Positions 21,166 to 33,500 of a DNA stretch of 64,000 nt are shown here, piece by piece. The position numbers were made by a program, and so were the translations under genes. Source of the stretch: Hordeum vulgare subsp. vulgare. Taxonomy: Eukaryota > Streptophyta > Magnoliopsida > Poales > Poaceae. Under the pieces are notes generated by a model that was not told the origin of the DNA, searched no databases, and worked only from the letters and a program-made list of their open reading frames with translations. The stretch covers positions 187,663,703 to 187,727,702 of the forward strand of contig NC_058519.1 in the NCBI RefSeq assembly GCF_904849725.1, read 5' to 3'. Positions within the stretch are counted from its first letter, which is position 1; the number at the start of each line of letters is the position of its first letter.

Positions 21166-24100
21166 CTGCCTCTCGTGCCCCTCCATCCCCACCAACCGCA
21201 CCGACAGCCCCCCACCTACCACTCCGCTCGCCAGGGCCTCCCTCCACTCCACCTTTCCACACGAGCCCCTCGCCCCTTCTCTCGGTCTCCCTCCCAGACC
21301 GACACCCCCTCCCCACCGAGAGGCACAGATCTCCCTACTGCTCCCCCCAAACCCCGACCCCGTCGGCTCCCAGGAGCCCCGTCCCTGCCGCCTCGCCCCT
21401 CCGGCGGCCCCCATCTCACCTCCCCGCCGGCCGTCACCCACACCCGGCCGAACCCCCCTGCAACTCTTCCCGTCGCAGCACCATCCCTCCGGCTCGATCC
21501 AGGAGGGATCGAGCAGGGAGGTCGCCCTCTCCCCGCCGGCCTCAACCGAGGCGCCGTCCATGTCGCCCCGCTCGACCAACCGGCCGGCCCTCCTCGTCAC
21601 CAACGTCACCGGAACCGCACCACTGCCACCACCTCGTCCTCCTCCACGCCGTCTCCTCCAGACCTCCCGAGAACTCTGGCTACACCGGGCCCTCTCGTCA
21701 ACACCGGTGAGCCCCGGGTCCCGGCCATTCTCTTCTCCTTCCTCTCCGGGTTCCATTCTGGCAACGACGCTCCGTTTCGGCATCGTTGAGATCATGTAGG
21801 TGTAGGTGTAGATAGCCCCCTCTCTCTTTGTTGAGATGAGAGAGATGAACAAAGAGATGCGAGAGAGGTTGGAGTTGGTGTGAGAAAAATAAAAATAAAA
21901 AGATGTATGTTTGTATGTATGTATTAGATGCCCGTATGTATGTATGTATGTATGTATGTATGTATGTATGAGATGCACGTATGTATTTTGTATGTATATA
22001 TGTATGTATATAATATCATGTATGTATAGAGAGGAATATATTATGTTTAATATATGTAGGTAAATATGTGTATGTGGCTACTGCCACTTACCGGTGGGGC
22101 CATACCCCCACACCCACTTACAGGGAGGCCCCACACGCTGTTAAGAAAAATGAAAATGAAAATATAAAAATAAAGATATGTTTTTATTAAATAAATAAAT
22201 AGATATATTATTTAATCATTTAGTTAATTAACTAAATGGATAATTAAGTAATTAGTATAATTAGAGTATGACACGTGGGTCCCCCACTAAATTAATCTCG
22301 TTAATTAATATTAAACCTAATTAAAAACTTGTGTCTATGACGCACGGGACCCACTAGTGAGTTGACCAGTCAACTGCTAATGTCAGCGTGACATGATGCT
22401 GATGTCATAATTGCTTTTAATCAATTTAATTAAATCTGTTTTTAATTACTAAATATTGAATAAAACTTTAAAAATTAATATAAAATAATCCGTTAGTCAC
22501 ATCAAAATATTTTCAACATGAAAGTTGATCTGCAGAACAAGACGAACGAGGATACACGGTCCATTCGTCTGTCATGCGTCCCTAGCATAGCAAACGTGGA
22601 ACTTTTCCATCGTTTTCTGTTCGACCGGTAGTATCCCAAGACCCAGAAAATATCGTTTGATATTCTTCCGACCCGTCTGTGACGGATGTTGCTGCGTTAG
22701 CTCATGTCTAGCCTGCATGTTGCCATGTCATGCATTGTGTTGCACCATTGCTATTATTTATTGTTTCTTCTACCTCTTTTTCCGGTAGACCCAGAGAGTC
22801 ACGCTGCTGCCGGGTACATCTACGACCCTGCCGATGAGTCCTTTGCCACAGAGTAGCAAGGTAAGCAAACCCCCTTGATCATTCCTATATCGCCTATGTC
22901 TTTCTCCCTCATGCTTGCGTTAGTATTTTGCTACTGTTGTAGTTAGCTCCTATATCTGATGCATAGCCTATTTTTGATGAATTGCTACTTTCAGTACTGT
23001 ACCTTTAAACTGCTTAGTATAGGTGGAGCAGTCTTCCCCTCTGACCCCGTAGTCCAGTTGCCTCGCTTTGCATTCAATCTCGATCCCTGATCGACGAGCC
23101 AGATCCGACACAACACATACACCCCCCTTAGTTGTACGACGCTATAGAGACACTATCGGGTACCGAGGGTGGCACCTCGCTAAGTACTCCTGATGATATC
23201 TCTGTAGTATAGCTAATCGGTCGTGGTTATCGAGGGTTATTCCTCTTTCACCATTCCCGACGATGCCTCTGTCGTGCAACCCCTCAAGTGTGGGAACCCC
23301 GAGGGTGATTCCTCTAAGCCCACCTTGACGGATACATCGTTCGGAATCCAATGAGGGTGATACCTCGGATTCCCCCGATGTTACGACCACATAGTTACTC
23401 GACCATGTTACTGGGATCATTGGTCATTAGCTGTTAGACGGGTGGATTCCCGCGAGATTGTGTCGATGGCCTAATTAAAATGATAATGGATTTGGGTATT
23501 TGACCTGGGTTGGTTGGAGACATTTTCGCACTAACCGGCTACGCGGGATGAATTATGGGTACTCGGCGTCGCGGTATCAGCCGAAGCTTTTCAGATGTCA
23601 GCAATGTAGCGGCACGCGCGTGAGTGGTCCCGAGATGCATCGGGCTTGTGATTAAGGGATGCTAGGACTGACATCGGCCGCCCACGCATCATGCAAGAGC
23701 GCGAAGGGGAATTGGGCCCATGAAACCTTTGTGCTTAGGAATTAGATCGGCGGGCTGGCCTCTCTGTTGAGTCTTAGGTGGGGCTGCGGCGTGTCGATAT
23801 TCCGGGGCCGGGCATGACCCAGAAAAGTGTGTCCGGCCAGAGTGTTATCGAGCATGACGGGACATGTGGTGCACCCCTGCAGGGAAGAAAATTATCTATT
23901 CGAACAGCCATGTCCACGAATACAGGACGACTTGGAGTTGTGCCCTGATCTTATACAACTACTATTGTTACTTAACTGGAATTAGTTGTCTCGGGATCGC
24001 TTCCTCGCAGGGAATTGAGGGAGGATCTCAGGGCGTGACCTCAATTTAATACTACTGCAACAATATGACTATTAACTGTGTTACCTTGCTCTATTCTCGT

Positions 24101-24406
24101 CTATTACTGCAAGACCCTGAAGATGCTAGTCTTCGATAGGACTAGGCCTTCTCTCTCTTTTCTCGCATTGCTGCAGTCAGTCCACATATAACCACCCCCC
24201 TTCTTTGATACTGATGCATACTTAGAATAGTTCTGATGTAAGACTTGCGAGTACTTTGGATGAGTACTCACCGTTTCTTTGCTCCCCCTTTGTCTCCTTG
24301 ATCCGTGCCGCGACCAGATGATGGAGCCCAGGAGATGAAGGTCCCCGCCGACGAGGACTGCTACCCTGACGGTGCCTACTACTATGTGGAGGCCGCTGAA
24401 GACTAG
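21166..24406 (+). pseudogene. Putative spliced ORF inside the Tekay-1 5' LTR
   Basis: Exon 1 (21166-21706) is proline-, arginine- and serine-rich. It starts at CTG here where the 3' LTR has ATG (31135) and ends at donor G-GTGAGC. Exon 2 (22789-22860) follows acceptor CCGGTAG and reads GYIYDPADES before donor G-GTAAGC. Exon 3 (24318-24406) follows acceptor CGACCAG and ends GAYYYVEAAED-stop. Both junctions are phase 1, so the frame carries across. In this LTR exon 2 has a TAG (22854-22856) where the 3' LTR has AAG. The function is unknown; the C-terminal part is acidic and tyrosine-rich. It could also be untranslated leader with chance open frames. The phase agreement and the second LTR copy support the call, but no transcript evidence is available here. 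Confidence 0.45.
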
Positions 24407-24710
24407 GAGTAGTTAGGAGGTTCCCAGGCAGGAGGCCTCGCCTCGTTCGATCATTGTATCTTTTATGCTAGCCTTCTCTAAGGCACCCCATGTTTTATGT
24501 CTGTACTGAGATATTGTTGCTTCTGCTGACTTGTGTGTTTACCGAGCTTCCGTATTCTAGCCCTCGAGGCCCCTGGCTTGTAATATGAAGCTGATATTGT
24601 TTTATTTGTGTCTAGAATTGTGTTGTGGTATCTTCCCGTGAGTCTTTGAGTTTGATCGTACACATTTGCGTGTATGATTAGCGTACGATTAAATCGAGGG
24701 TGTCACAAGT

Positions 24711-24722
24711 TGGTATCAGAGC
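24711..24722 (+). other. Primer-binding site of Tekay-1 (initiator tRNA-Met)
   Basis: TGGTATCAGAGC three bases after the 5' LTR, the standard site for priming by initiator tRNA-Met. Confidence 0.95.
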
Positions 24723-25027
24723 CGACTGCCTGTAGGTAGCCCCCTTTCCAACTCCTTGGCCGAAGTTGAGTCTAGTGTTTGAAAAACTTTACTAACACTG
24801 ATGTTGTGGCTTACAGGCCCACATCTCAATTGGGTGGTATTAGTATCTTTTACTCCTTTCCTATACTCTGGGCTCTACTCTCTCTTCTCTTTCGTGTTAA
24901 AGATTTTACTAACTCTAACATTAGGATCTCGTAATCACATTAACCCGGAGCGCTGGACTATCTACTCCGTTCTTCTGAATATATATTACACACACTGTCA
25001 TTTGACATCCGTCAATCTTATTTTCAG

Positions 25028-25653
25028 ATGTGTCCCGCAAGGCAGCACGTGGGCGTGACACAGGCCACTGAGACGACTGGGTTCCCGGCCATTTTGGTCG
25101 ACCTCCTGACCAGGCTGGGATATAGCTGGTACCCCGAGTACACTGTGTACGAGGACTTCCGCAAGTACATCAGTACCAGTACCAGGCTGAGGTTCGCATC
25201 TTCGACCAGATGGGCGGCGACACCCTCGAGCGCCACGTCTTCTGTGGTATTGGAGTGTCGGTCAAGATGGCCGTCCATGATGCGGCCTACATCGCTATCA
25301 CCCGTCTTCGTGGAGCATACCCTCACCTGGAGGAGAGCCCTTTCACATACATCCCGCATGCTCCTACTGGGGATGAGACTCGGTCTGATGTCACTGCCTA
25401 CACTGCTAGTGTTCGGGAGCGCAATGACCGATCCTACGTCGCTGTCTGCGCCCCCTACGTGACGCGTCGCTACGACGTGTGGGTTCTGGTGCAGTACACT
25501 GAGGCAATGGATCGTGCTTTTCGAGCTCTGACTGTGGAGCTGTACGCTACGTGCGCTTGTCTTTATGACGCGTTGACAGAGCTACAACCAGCACACCACC
25601 CGAGGGTTTCCCCTATGCACATCCGCGAACCGAGCAGGAGAGAGCTACCATGA
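25028..25653 (+). pseudogene. Tekay-1 extra ORF upstream of gag (ORF0-like)
   Basis: ATG at 25028 follows TTATTTTCAG, which resembles a splice acceptor. The frame reads GYSWYPEYTVYEDFR, shifts near 25,170, and continues to 25653 with GVSVKMAVHDAAYIAITRLR and ELYATCACLYDALTEL. The same pattern (RWYPEYT, GVTIDMAVQDDAYSMLTIMR, ELYATRAHLWTALTQL) occurs in the unrelated Tekay-2 copy at 60171-60944, so it is a conserved protein, not a chance frame. It has no zinc knuckle, protease or polymerase motif, and I do not recognise a function. Length about 210 residues. It lies between the primer site and gag, separated from gag by about 440 noncoding bases. Confidence 0.7.
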
Positions 25654-26097
25654 GGTCTCGAGTGGACTGATGTTGGCGGTAGAACCCGTGCACTTGGACC
25701 TCAGCTCCTCGAGTGGATGCGGTACCCTCACCAGAGTCACAACGGGACACAGGGTCCTGTTCCTACCTTCTATCACCGCCAGCTACCAGGATTCTTTCGT
25801 CCTCTCCGACGTTGATGTAGCCTTATCGCTATATCTCATTGTGATACTCTTCCATCGCGTGACTGCGCGCCGCCTAGTGAGTCCAGGGTATCGTCTAATG
25901 CGTCCAGGCTATCGCCAAATTTTGAATTTGTAATCGTAGGTCTGTAATTGAACTTATGTATGGGTCTGTATGTCGAACTCAACTACTATGAAGTATCTAT
26001 CACATTTCCCTTTCATCATGCGTGATTACTTCATGAATGCGTACGATGCCGTTGCAATTACTTTAAGCTAAACTACCCGTGTTAAATATTTAACAGG

Positions 26098-27063
26098 ATG
26101 GTTAGACCAGCTGGCCGCCCGCGTGGCCCTGCCAACGATGCACCACCCCCGCCTCCTGAGTATATGGCGGGGATGATCCAATAGTTTGAACTGAACCGCC
26201 ACTTTATGCAAGGGCTCATGGATCAGTTCCAAAGGCCGAACAAGAACCAACAGCAAGGCGTGACACTTCAAGACTTCTACCGCCTCAACCTTGCGATCTA
26301 CCACAACTCAACTTAGCCTCTTGATGCTGATGACTGGCTCCGTGACATTGCTTATGAGCTGGAGTCTGCCAATGTGCCCCTGGCGAGCTATGTCAACTTT
26401 GCCAATGGTGCGATAGCCACAAGCGCTCTCAGCCTGATGGAACTGCCATCACTTGGACAGAGTTCAAGGCTGCTTTCCGTGCTCGCTACATTCCTCAGGG
26501 AATCATGGACCAGAAGAAGCGTGAGTTCCGCAACCTGGTCCAGGGCAACAAGACTGTGGATACTTATCAGTGGGAATTTCTGGACTTATCTCGTTATGCT
26601 GAAGAAGACATTGCAACTGATGCATGCAGACAGGAGAAGTTCCGTGAAGGCCTTCACCCTGATATCAAACTGACACTCCTCGTTCAGGACTATGCTGATT
26701 TGGCCACCTTGGTGAACAAGGCTATTCTTGTTGAGACTGGTCTGCAGGAATACAAGGATAGCAGCAAGCGCAACCGTGACATGGGCTCATCTTCGGGCTC
26801 ATCTGCACAGAAGCGGAAGATATGGATTCCCAACAACATGTACCATGCACGTGCTCCTGCTCCGAGGCCATCCTATGCTGTACCTCGCCTGCCTCCTCCA
26901 CCACCTAGATAGCCGAGGCTTCCAACTCCACCGCATTGAGTTCCTCCTTCCCGTCCTGAGGACGTGTTGTGCTTCAAGTGTGGCCGTCCAGGTCACCGTG
27001 CTAGAGACTGCAGGCAGAATCCGAATCAGATGACACTTCCCTCAACTGGCAGTGGCAACAACC
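26098..27063 (+). pseudogene. Tekay-1 gag, degraded
   Basis: ATG at 26098 after an acceptor-like TTTAACAGG. The N-terminus is Pro- and Arg-rich, followed by the capsid region with DADDWLRDI, then after a frameshift (about 26,440) MDQKKREFRNLVQGNKTVD, a serine-rich linker and the zinc knuckle [14 protein letters not shown] (CX2CX4HX4C) near 26,970-27,011. In-frame stops include TAG in the N-terminal part (26,182), another TAG near 26,314, TAG at 26910-26912 and TGA at 26937-26939. Gag would form the particle that packages element RNA. The frame continues into protease with no separating stop, as in a single gag-pol ORF. Confidence 0.85.
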
Positions 27064-28540
27064 AGAACCGCAACTTCAATGCTAAGCCTGCTTATGTTCG
27101 TGGTCAGGCCAACAACATTGATATGGGTCAAGCTCAAGACCAGCCTGCTACCGTGATGGGTACACTCCTCGTTAACTCAGTACGTGCTTCTGTATTGTTT
27201 GATACAGGAGCATCACATTCCTTTATGTTGGAAAATTTTGCATACATGCATGGCATTAGAAACAAAGAGATGAACATCCCGATAGTGGTAAACACCCGTG
27301 GGGGTGAATGTCGAACCTCTGTGGTTTGCCCCCATGTTTCGGTTGAAATTGAAGGATTAGAATTCCTTGCCAACCCCATCCTACTAAAGTCATCCAACAT
27401 TGATCTCATACTGGGGATGGACTGGTTGAAAGCTCATACGGCATCGATCGTTTGTGCCACCAAGAACATGCACCTCCTACACCCTTCAGATGAATTAATA
27501 AGCTACCATGCTCATCTCGTTCGAAATGTTGAGGCACGGCTATATGCCTTGAATGCATTAAATGCATTGCCTCTTGAAGGGATTGAAAACATTCGAGTGG
27601 TCCGAGAATTCCAAGATGTCTTTCCAGAAGAACTTCCGGGGATTCCCCCTGCTCGAGTTGTCGAGTTTGTCATTGACTTGGTACCCGGTGCCACTCCTAT
27701 TGCCAAGCGTCCTTATAAAATGCTGCCACATGAACTTCTTGAACTTAAGCAAGAATTTGAAAACTTGCTCCGTCTGGGTTTCATTCGTCTGAGTTCCTGT
27801 GCTTGGGGAGAAACTTCTCTCTTTGTTAAGAAGAAGGATGGGACAAATCGTTTGGTTCAAGACTATCGTCCTATCAATCTGGCAACTATTGAAAACAAAT
27901 ATCCTCTCCCTCGGATAAATAATCTGTATCATCAACTTGCTGGTTCCACCGTCTTCTCTAAGCTCGACTTGACATTGGGATACCACCAGATCCGTGTTCA
28001 CAAAAAGGATATTCGAAAGACCGCCTTTGTTAGTCGTTATGGATCATACGAGTACACCGTCATGTCCTTCGGCTTAACCAACGCACCGGCAACCTTCTCT
28101 CGGTTGATGATTATATATTCATGGACTACCTCGACAAATTCGTCGTGGTATATCTGGATGATATTCTGGTATTTTCAAAGAATAAAGAAGAGCATGTTGA
28201 ACATCTTCGTCTTGTACTGGATAATTTTCGGGAGCATAAACTCTATGTGAAGTATTCCAAATGTGAATTCTGGCTAGACGAAGTGACTTACCTTGGTCAT
28301 GTGATTTCCAAGGATGGTATTGCAGTCAACCCCGAACAAATTCAAGCTATTCTTGACTGGACTCCCCCGAAGAATGTAAAGCAAGTCAGAAGTTTTCTCG
28401 GACTCGCCAGCTATTGCTGTCGATTCGTCGAGAACTTCTCCAAGATTGCGAAGCACTTAACCAACCCGCTTCACAAAGGTGTTAAGTATGAGTGGAATGA
28501 TAAATGTCAGGAAATTTCCAGACGCTCAAGGACAAACTGA
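27064..28540 (+). pseudogene. Tekay-1 protease and reverse transcriptase, degraded
   Basis: Protease has the active-site motif [11 protein letters not shown] near 27,190-27,225 and LILGMDWL near 27,400. Reverse transcriptase follows with [46 protein letters not shown] and the catalytic YLDD at 28151-28162. A frameshift near 28,106 separates the fingers/palm part from YLDD, and a second near 28,510 separates RT from RNase H. No stop breaks the frame between 26,964 and the first frameshift, the best preserved part of the element. Confidence 0.9.
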
Positions 28541-29046
28541 CATCCGCTCCAGTACTTGCTCCTCTGGATACGAAAAGGGATTTCGTCATATACGATGGTG
28601 CTTCTCGTCAAGGAATAGGTTGTGTCCTCATGCAGGATCACAAGGTGATTGCTTATGCTTCACGTCAACTGCGTGCTCATGAAGAGAACTACCCAGTTCA
28701 TGATCTCGAGCTTGCCGCAGTTATTCATGCACTGAAAGAATGACGACAATACCTTGTCGGTAATCGCTGTGAAATCTACACCGACCATCAAAGTCTGAAG
28801 TACTGGTTCACTCAACTGGAGCTGAATCTACGTCAACAAAAATGGATGGAGCGTATAGCAGATTTTGACTGTAGTATATCATATACCCTTGGCAAGGCTA
28901 ACATAATGGCTGATGCCTTGAGTCGCAAGTCATATTGCAACCACCTCCAGGTTCATAAGGTTCACAATCGTCTGCAAGAGGAATTCCGTAAGCTAAACCT
29001 CCATATTGTTCCTCACGGCTACCTTGTTCCCCCTCCCAAAGAGTGA
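28504..29046 (+). pseudogene. Tekay-1 RNase H, degraded
   Basis: Contains [29 protein letters not shown], the [17 protein letters not shown] block, the TDHQSLKY motif and ADALSRKSY, the usual RNase H order of Ty3/Gypsy. TGA at 28741-28743 replaces a normally conserved Trp, and another TGA is at 29044-29046. RNase H would remove the RNA template during reverse transcription. Confidence 0.85.
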
Positions 29047-29112
29047 CAAAAGACGAACCTTCGTGTTGTTAATCAGGGTTCCATCAGTAACCTAGTTGTT
29101 GAACTAGATCTT

Positions 29113-30555
29113 GTGGGCACCATAAAGAATCTGCAAGGCTTTGACAATGATGTCGATAGGATTAAGAGCTATATTGCGAAGGGTAAACCCTCCTTTTTCA
29201 CTATTGCTGAAGATGGCGCCTTGTACTTCAAGGGTCGCCTATTCGTCCCAAATAAGAAGAAAAATCTCAGGATGACCGGAGAGGTGATGAAAGAAGCTCA
29301 CGACACACCATTGTCTATTCACTCGGGTAGTACCAAGATGTACGAAGACATCCGGCAAAGATTCTGGTGGCCCAACATGAAACAAGACATTGCACACTAT
29401 GTGGCAGAATGTGATATATGCCGGCGTATCAAAGCAGAACATCAAAAGCCTTCTAGAACTCTGCAACCTATCTCTATTCCTGAGTGGAAATGGGACCATG
29501 TTGAAATGGACTTTATCACTGGTTCTCCCAAATCTCAGAAAGATAATGATGCTATTCTTGTCGTCATTGACCGACTGTCCAAAGTTGCACATTTCCTGCC
29601 CGTCAAAGAAATAATTAATGCTAGTCAGCTGGCAGATCTTTATATGTCAAGGGTTGTTTCACTTTACGGTATTCCATTGGTAATCAGCTCGGACCGTGGC
29701 AGCTTGGTCACTTCAAAATTCTGGGAAAGTTTTCAGAAGGCTATGGGGACTCATCTGTCCTTCAGCACGACATTTCATCCTCAATCCCAAGGACAAGTTG
29801 AACGAGTCAACCAAATTCTCGAGGACATGCTTCGAGTTTGTGTCATTTCTTTCGGTAAGAAATGGGAGGAATCTCTCCCATATGCCGAGTTATCTTACAA
29901 CAATAGCTATCAAGCTAGTTTGAAGATGGCCCCTTTCGAAGTATTGTATGGACGAAGGTGTCAAACTCCTATGAATTGGTCAGAAACTGGGGAACGATCA
30001 CTCTTCGATGCGGATATTATTCAACATGCCGAAGATCAAGTCTGCATTATCCATGAGAATCTGAAGGCTGCTCAGTCTCGTCAGAAGAGTCAGTATGACC
30101 GTCATCATCAAGATATGGTCTATCAACCTGGCGAAAAGGCTTATCTTCGTGTCACACCAATGAGAGGTGCACATCGTTTTGGGATCAAGGGCAAGTTAGC
30201 TCCTCGCTATATTGGTCCTTTCACTGTTCTCGAAAGGCGTAGAAGAGTGGCTTATCAATTGGAACTGCCGGCGAACCTTTCTTAGGTTCACGATGTCTTC
30301 CATATTTCTCAGCTCCGCCGCTGCTTCAAGGATCCTATTCGAGCAGTGGATCATGGTATGCTTGAGCTGCAACAAGACCTGTCTTATAAAGAGCATCCGG
30401 TCCGCATTCTTGACCTAGCTCAACGTAAGACTCGTCGCAAAGTCACCAAGTTCCTTAAAGTGCAGTGGTCAAATCATTCTGAAGCTGAAGCCACTTGGGA
30501 ACGCGAGGATCATCTTCGTGATGAATACACCGAGCTCTTTCCTTCTACCTCTTAA
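29113..30555 (+). pseudogene. Tekay-1 integrase with C-terminal chromodomain-like region
   Basis: The 390-residue frame has the HHCC zinc-binding region (HDTPLSIH, CDICRRIKAEH), the core motifs MDFITG, SSDRGS and GQVERVNQILED (D, D and E present), and PRYIGPF before the C-terminus. After a TAG at 30283-30285, VHDVFHISQL leads into a chromodomain-like end (HPVRILDL, FLKVQWSNHS, EATWEREDHLRDEY), the mark of Tekay-type chromoviruses. The chromodomain is thought to steer integration towards heterochromatin. Only the stop between the two parts breaks the frame from 29113 to the end. Confidence 0.9.
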
Positions 30556-30580
30556 TTCTCGGGACAAGAATTCTTGTTAG

Positions 30581-30591
30581 TAGGGGAGAGT
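30581..30591 (+). other. Polypurine tract of Tekay-1
   Basis: TAGGGGAGAGT directly before the 3' LTR start at 30592. Confidence 0.8.
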
Positions 30592-33500
30592 TGTGACATC
30601 CTCGACTTTTGCTACAGTGATGATTGTAATTAAGCGACAATGATCCCGCGCTAATGATGCCACATCACCGTTAATTATATCAATGATCTCGTGTTAGTTG
30701 AAACCGAATCAAAATTCGAAACTTAAAATTAAAGTCGAACGAGAATGGTTTTATGTTGTTAAAATAAAAACGTCGGGGAGTTACAAGAATTCTCTAACGA
30801 ATTATAAATGTGAATCGGGCACTTTCGAAATTATTAGGTAATCCCTATATATTTAAAAGAGAAGCTTTGAGTAAAATAAATAAAGGAAAGAAAGTAATTA
30901 AAAATAATAATAAAAGAATATATAATAAAAAACAGGAAACCCCCTGGCCCAACTCGGCCAAAACTGGCCAAGCCGGCCACCCCCATTCGGCCCACCCCCA
31001 CGGGTATAAAAACCCCCAAGGGGCTAACCCTAACCGGTGCCCGCTCCCCTCCGAGTCCCCCTGGCCGCCACCACCGAGCCAGGACCCTCTCCCCCGCTCG
31101 CTCACGCCCCCCTCCTGCCTCCTCACGAGGCCCCATGCCTCTCGTTCCCCTCCATCCCCACCAACCGCACCGATAGCCCCCCACCTACCACCCCGCTCGC
31201 GAGGGCCTCCCTCCACTCCACCTTTCCCCACGAGCCCCTCGCCCCTTCTCTCGGTCTCCCTCCCAGACCAACACCCCCTCCCCACCAAGAGCCCCAGATC
31301 TCCCTGCCGCTCCCCCCAAACCCCGACCCCGTCGGCTCCCAGGAGCCCCGTCCTTGCCACCTCGCCCCTCCGGCAGCCCCCATCTCACCTCCCCGCCGGC
31401 CGTCACCCACACCCGGCCGAACCTCCCTGCAACTCTTCCCCTCGCGGCACCATCCCTCCCGCTCGATCCAGGAGGGATCGAGCAAGGAGGTCGCCCTGTC
31501 CCCGCCGGCCTCAATCGAGGCACCGTCCCCGTCGCCCCGCTCCACCAACCGCCCGGCCCTCCTCGTAACCAACGTCACCGGAACCGCGGCACTGCCACCA
31601 CCTCGTCCTCCTCCACGCTGTCTCCTCCGCACCTCCCGAGAACTCCGGCTACACCGGGCCCTCTCATCAACACCGGTGAGCTCGCCCCCCCGCCATTCTC
31701 TTCTCCTTCCTCTCCCAGTTCCATTCCGGCAATCGGCGCTCCGTTTCGGCGTCGTTGAGATCATGTAGGTGTAGGTGTAGATAGCCCCCTCTCTTTGTTG
31801 AGATGAGAGAGATGAACACAGAGATGCCAGAGAGGTTGGAGTTGGCTGTGAGAAAAATAAAAATAAAAAGATGTATGTTTGTATGTATTAGATGCCCGTA
31901 TGTATGTATGTATGTATGAGATGCACGTATTTATTTTGTATGTATATATGTATGTATGTAATATCATGTATGTATAGAGAGGAATATATTATGTTTAATA
32001 TATGTAGGTAAATATGTGTATGTGGCTACTGCCACTTACCGGTGGGGCCATACCTCCACACCCACTTACAGGGAGGCCCCACACGCTGTTAAGAAAAATG
32101 AAAATGGAAATATAAAAATAAAAATAGGTTTTATTAAATAAATAAATAGATATATTATTTAATCATTTAGTTAATTAATTAAATGGATAATTAAGTAATT
32201 AGTATAATTAGAGTATGACACGTGGGTCCCCCACTAAATTAATCTGATTAATTAATATTAAACCTAATAAAAAACGTGTGTCTATGACGCACATGACCCA
32301 GTGGTGAGTTGACCAGTCAACTGCTGATGTCAGCGTGGCATCATGCTGATGTCAAAATTGCTTTTAGTCGATTTAATTAAATTTGTTTTTAATTACTAAA
32401 TATTGAATAAAATTTTAAAAATGAATATAAAATAATCCTTAAGTGAGATCAAAATATTTTCAACATGCAAGTTGATCAGCAGAACGAGACGAACGAGGAT
32501 ACACGGTCCATTCGTGTGTCACGCGTCCCTAGCATAGCAAAGGTGGAACTTTTCCATCGTTTTTCGTTCGACCGGTAGTAGCCCGAGACCCGAAAAATAT
32601 CGTCTGATATTCTTCCGACCCGTCTATGACGGATGTTGCTACGTTAGCCCATGTCTAGCCTGCATCTTGCCATGTCATGCATTGTGTTGCACCGTTGCTA
32701 TTATTTATTGTTTCTTCCCCCTCTTTTGACCGGTAGACCCCGAGACTGACGATGCGGTCGGGTACGTCTACGGCCCTGCCGATGAGTCCTATGCCGCAGA
32801 GAAGCAAGGCAAGAAAACCCCCTTGATCATTCCTATATCGCCTATGTCTTTCTCCCTCATGCTTGCATTAGTATTTTGCTACTATTGTAGTTAGCTCCTA
32901 TATCTGATGCATAGCCTATTTTTGATGAACTGCTACTTTCAGTACTCTACCTTTTAACTACTTAGTATAGGTGGAGCAGTCTTCCCCTCTGACTCCGTAG
33001 TCCAGTTGCCCCGCTTTGCTTTCAATCTCGGTCCCTGATCGACGAACCAAACCCGACACAGCACATACACCCCCTTAGTTGTACGACGCTACAGAGATAC
33101 TCTCGAGTACCGAGGTGTCACCTTGCTAAGTACTCCTGATGATATCTCTGTAGTATAGCTAATCGGTCATGGTTATCGAGGGTGATTCCTCTTTCACCAT
33201 TCCTGACGATGCCTCTGTCGTGAATCCCCTCAAGTGTGGGAACCCCGAGGGTGATTCCTCTAAGCCCACCTTGACGGATACATTGTCCGGAATCCAACAA
33301 GGGTGATACTTCGGATTCCCCTGATCTTACAACCACACAGTTACTCGACCATGTTACTGGGATCATTGGTGATTAGCTGCTAGATGGGTGGATTCCCGCG
33401 AGATTGTGTCGATGGCCTAATTAAAATGATAATGGATTTGGGTATTTGATCTGGGTTGCTTGGAGACCTTTTCGCACTAACCGGCTACGCGGGAAGAATG

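Larger units (their letters stand above)
20629..24707 (+). repeat. 5' LTR of Tekay-1
   Basis: 4079 bases, TGTGACATCC to GTGTCACA. Contains a TATA box (21036), a C-rich stop-poor segment (20,980-21,710), a TATG microsatellite (about 21,903-21,972) and a putative three-exon reading frame. The 3' LTR has a shorter TATG array, so the two copies differ in length there. Confidence 0.95.

Noticed and set aside
20831..21978. Several long overlapping ORFs on both strands in the Tekay-1 LTR (also 30,810-31,770)
   Set aside because: The segment is very C-rich and poor in stops, so all frames stay open. Apart from the one frame that joins downstream exons in phase, I treat these as compositional.
24711..24722. 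TGGTATCAGAGC considered as part of a tRNA gene
   Set aside because: It is only the 12-base primer-binding complement to tRNA-Met beside an LTR; no cloverleaf can be drawn. The same holds for the tRNA-Asp-type sites at 6276-6293 and 45216-45233.
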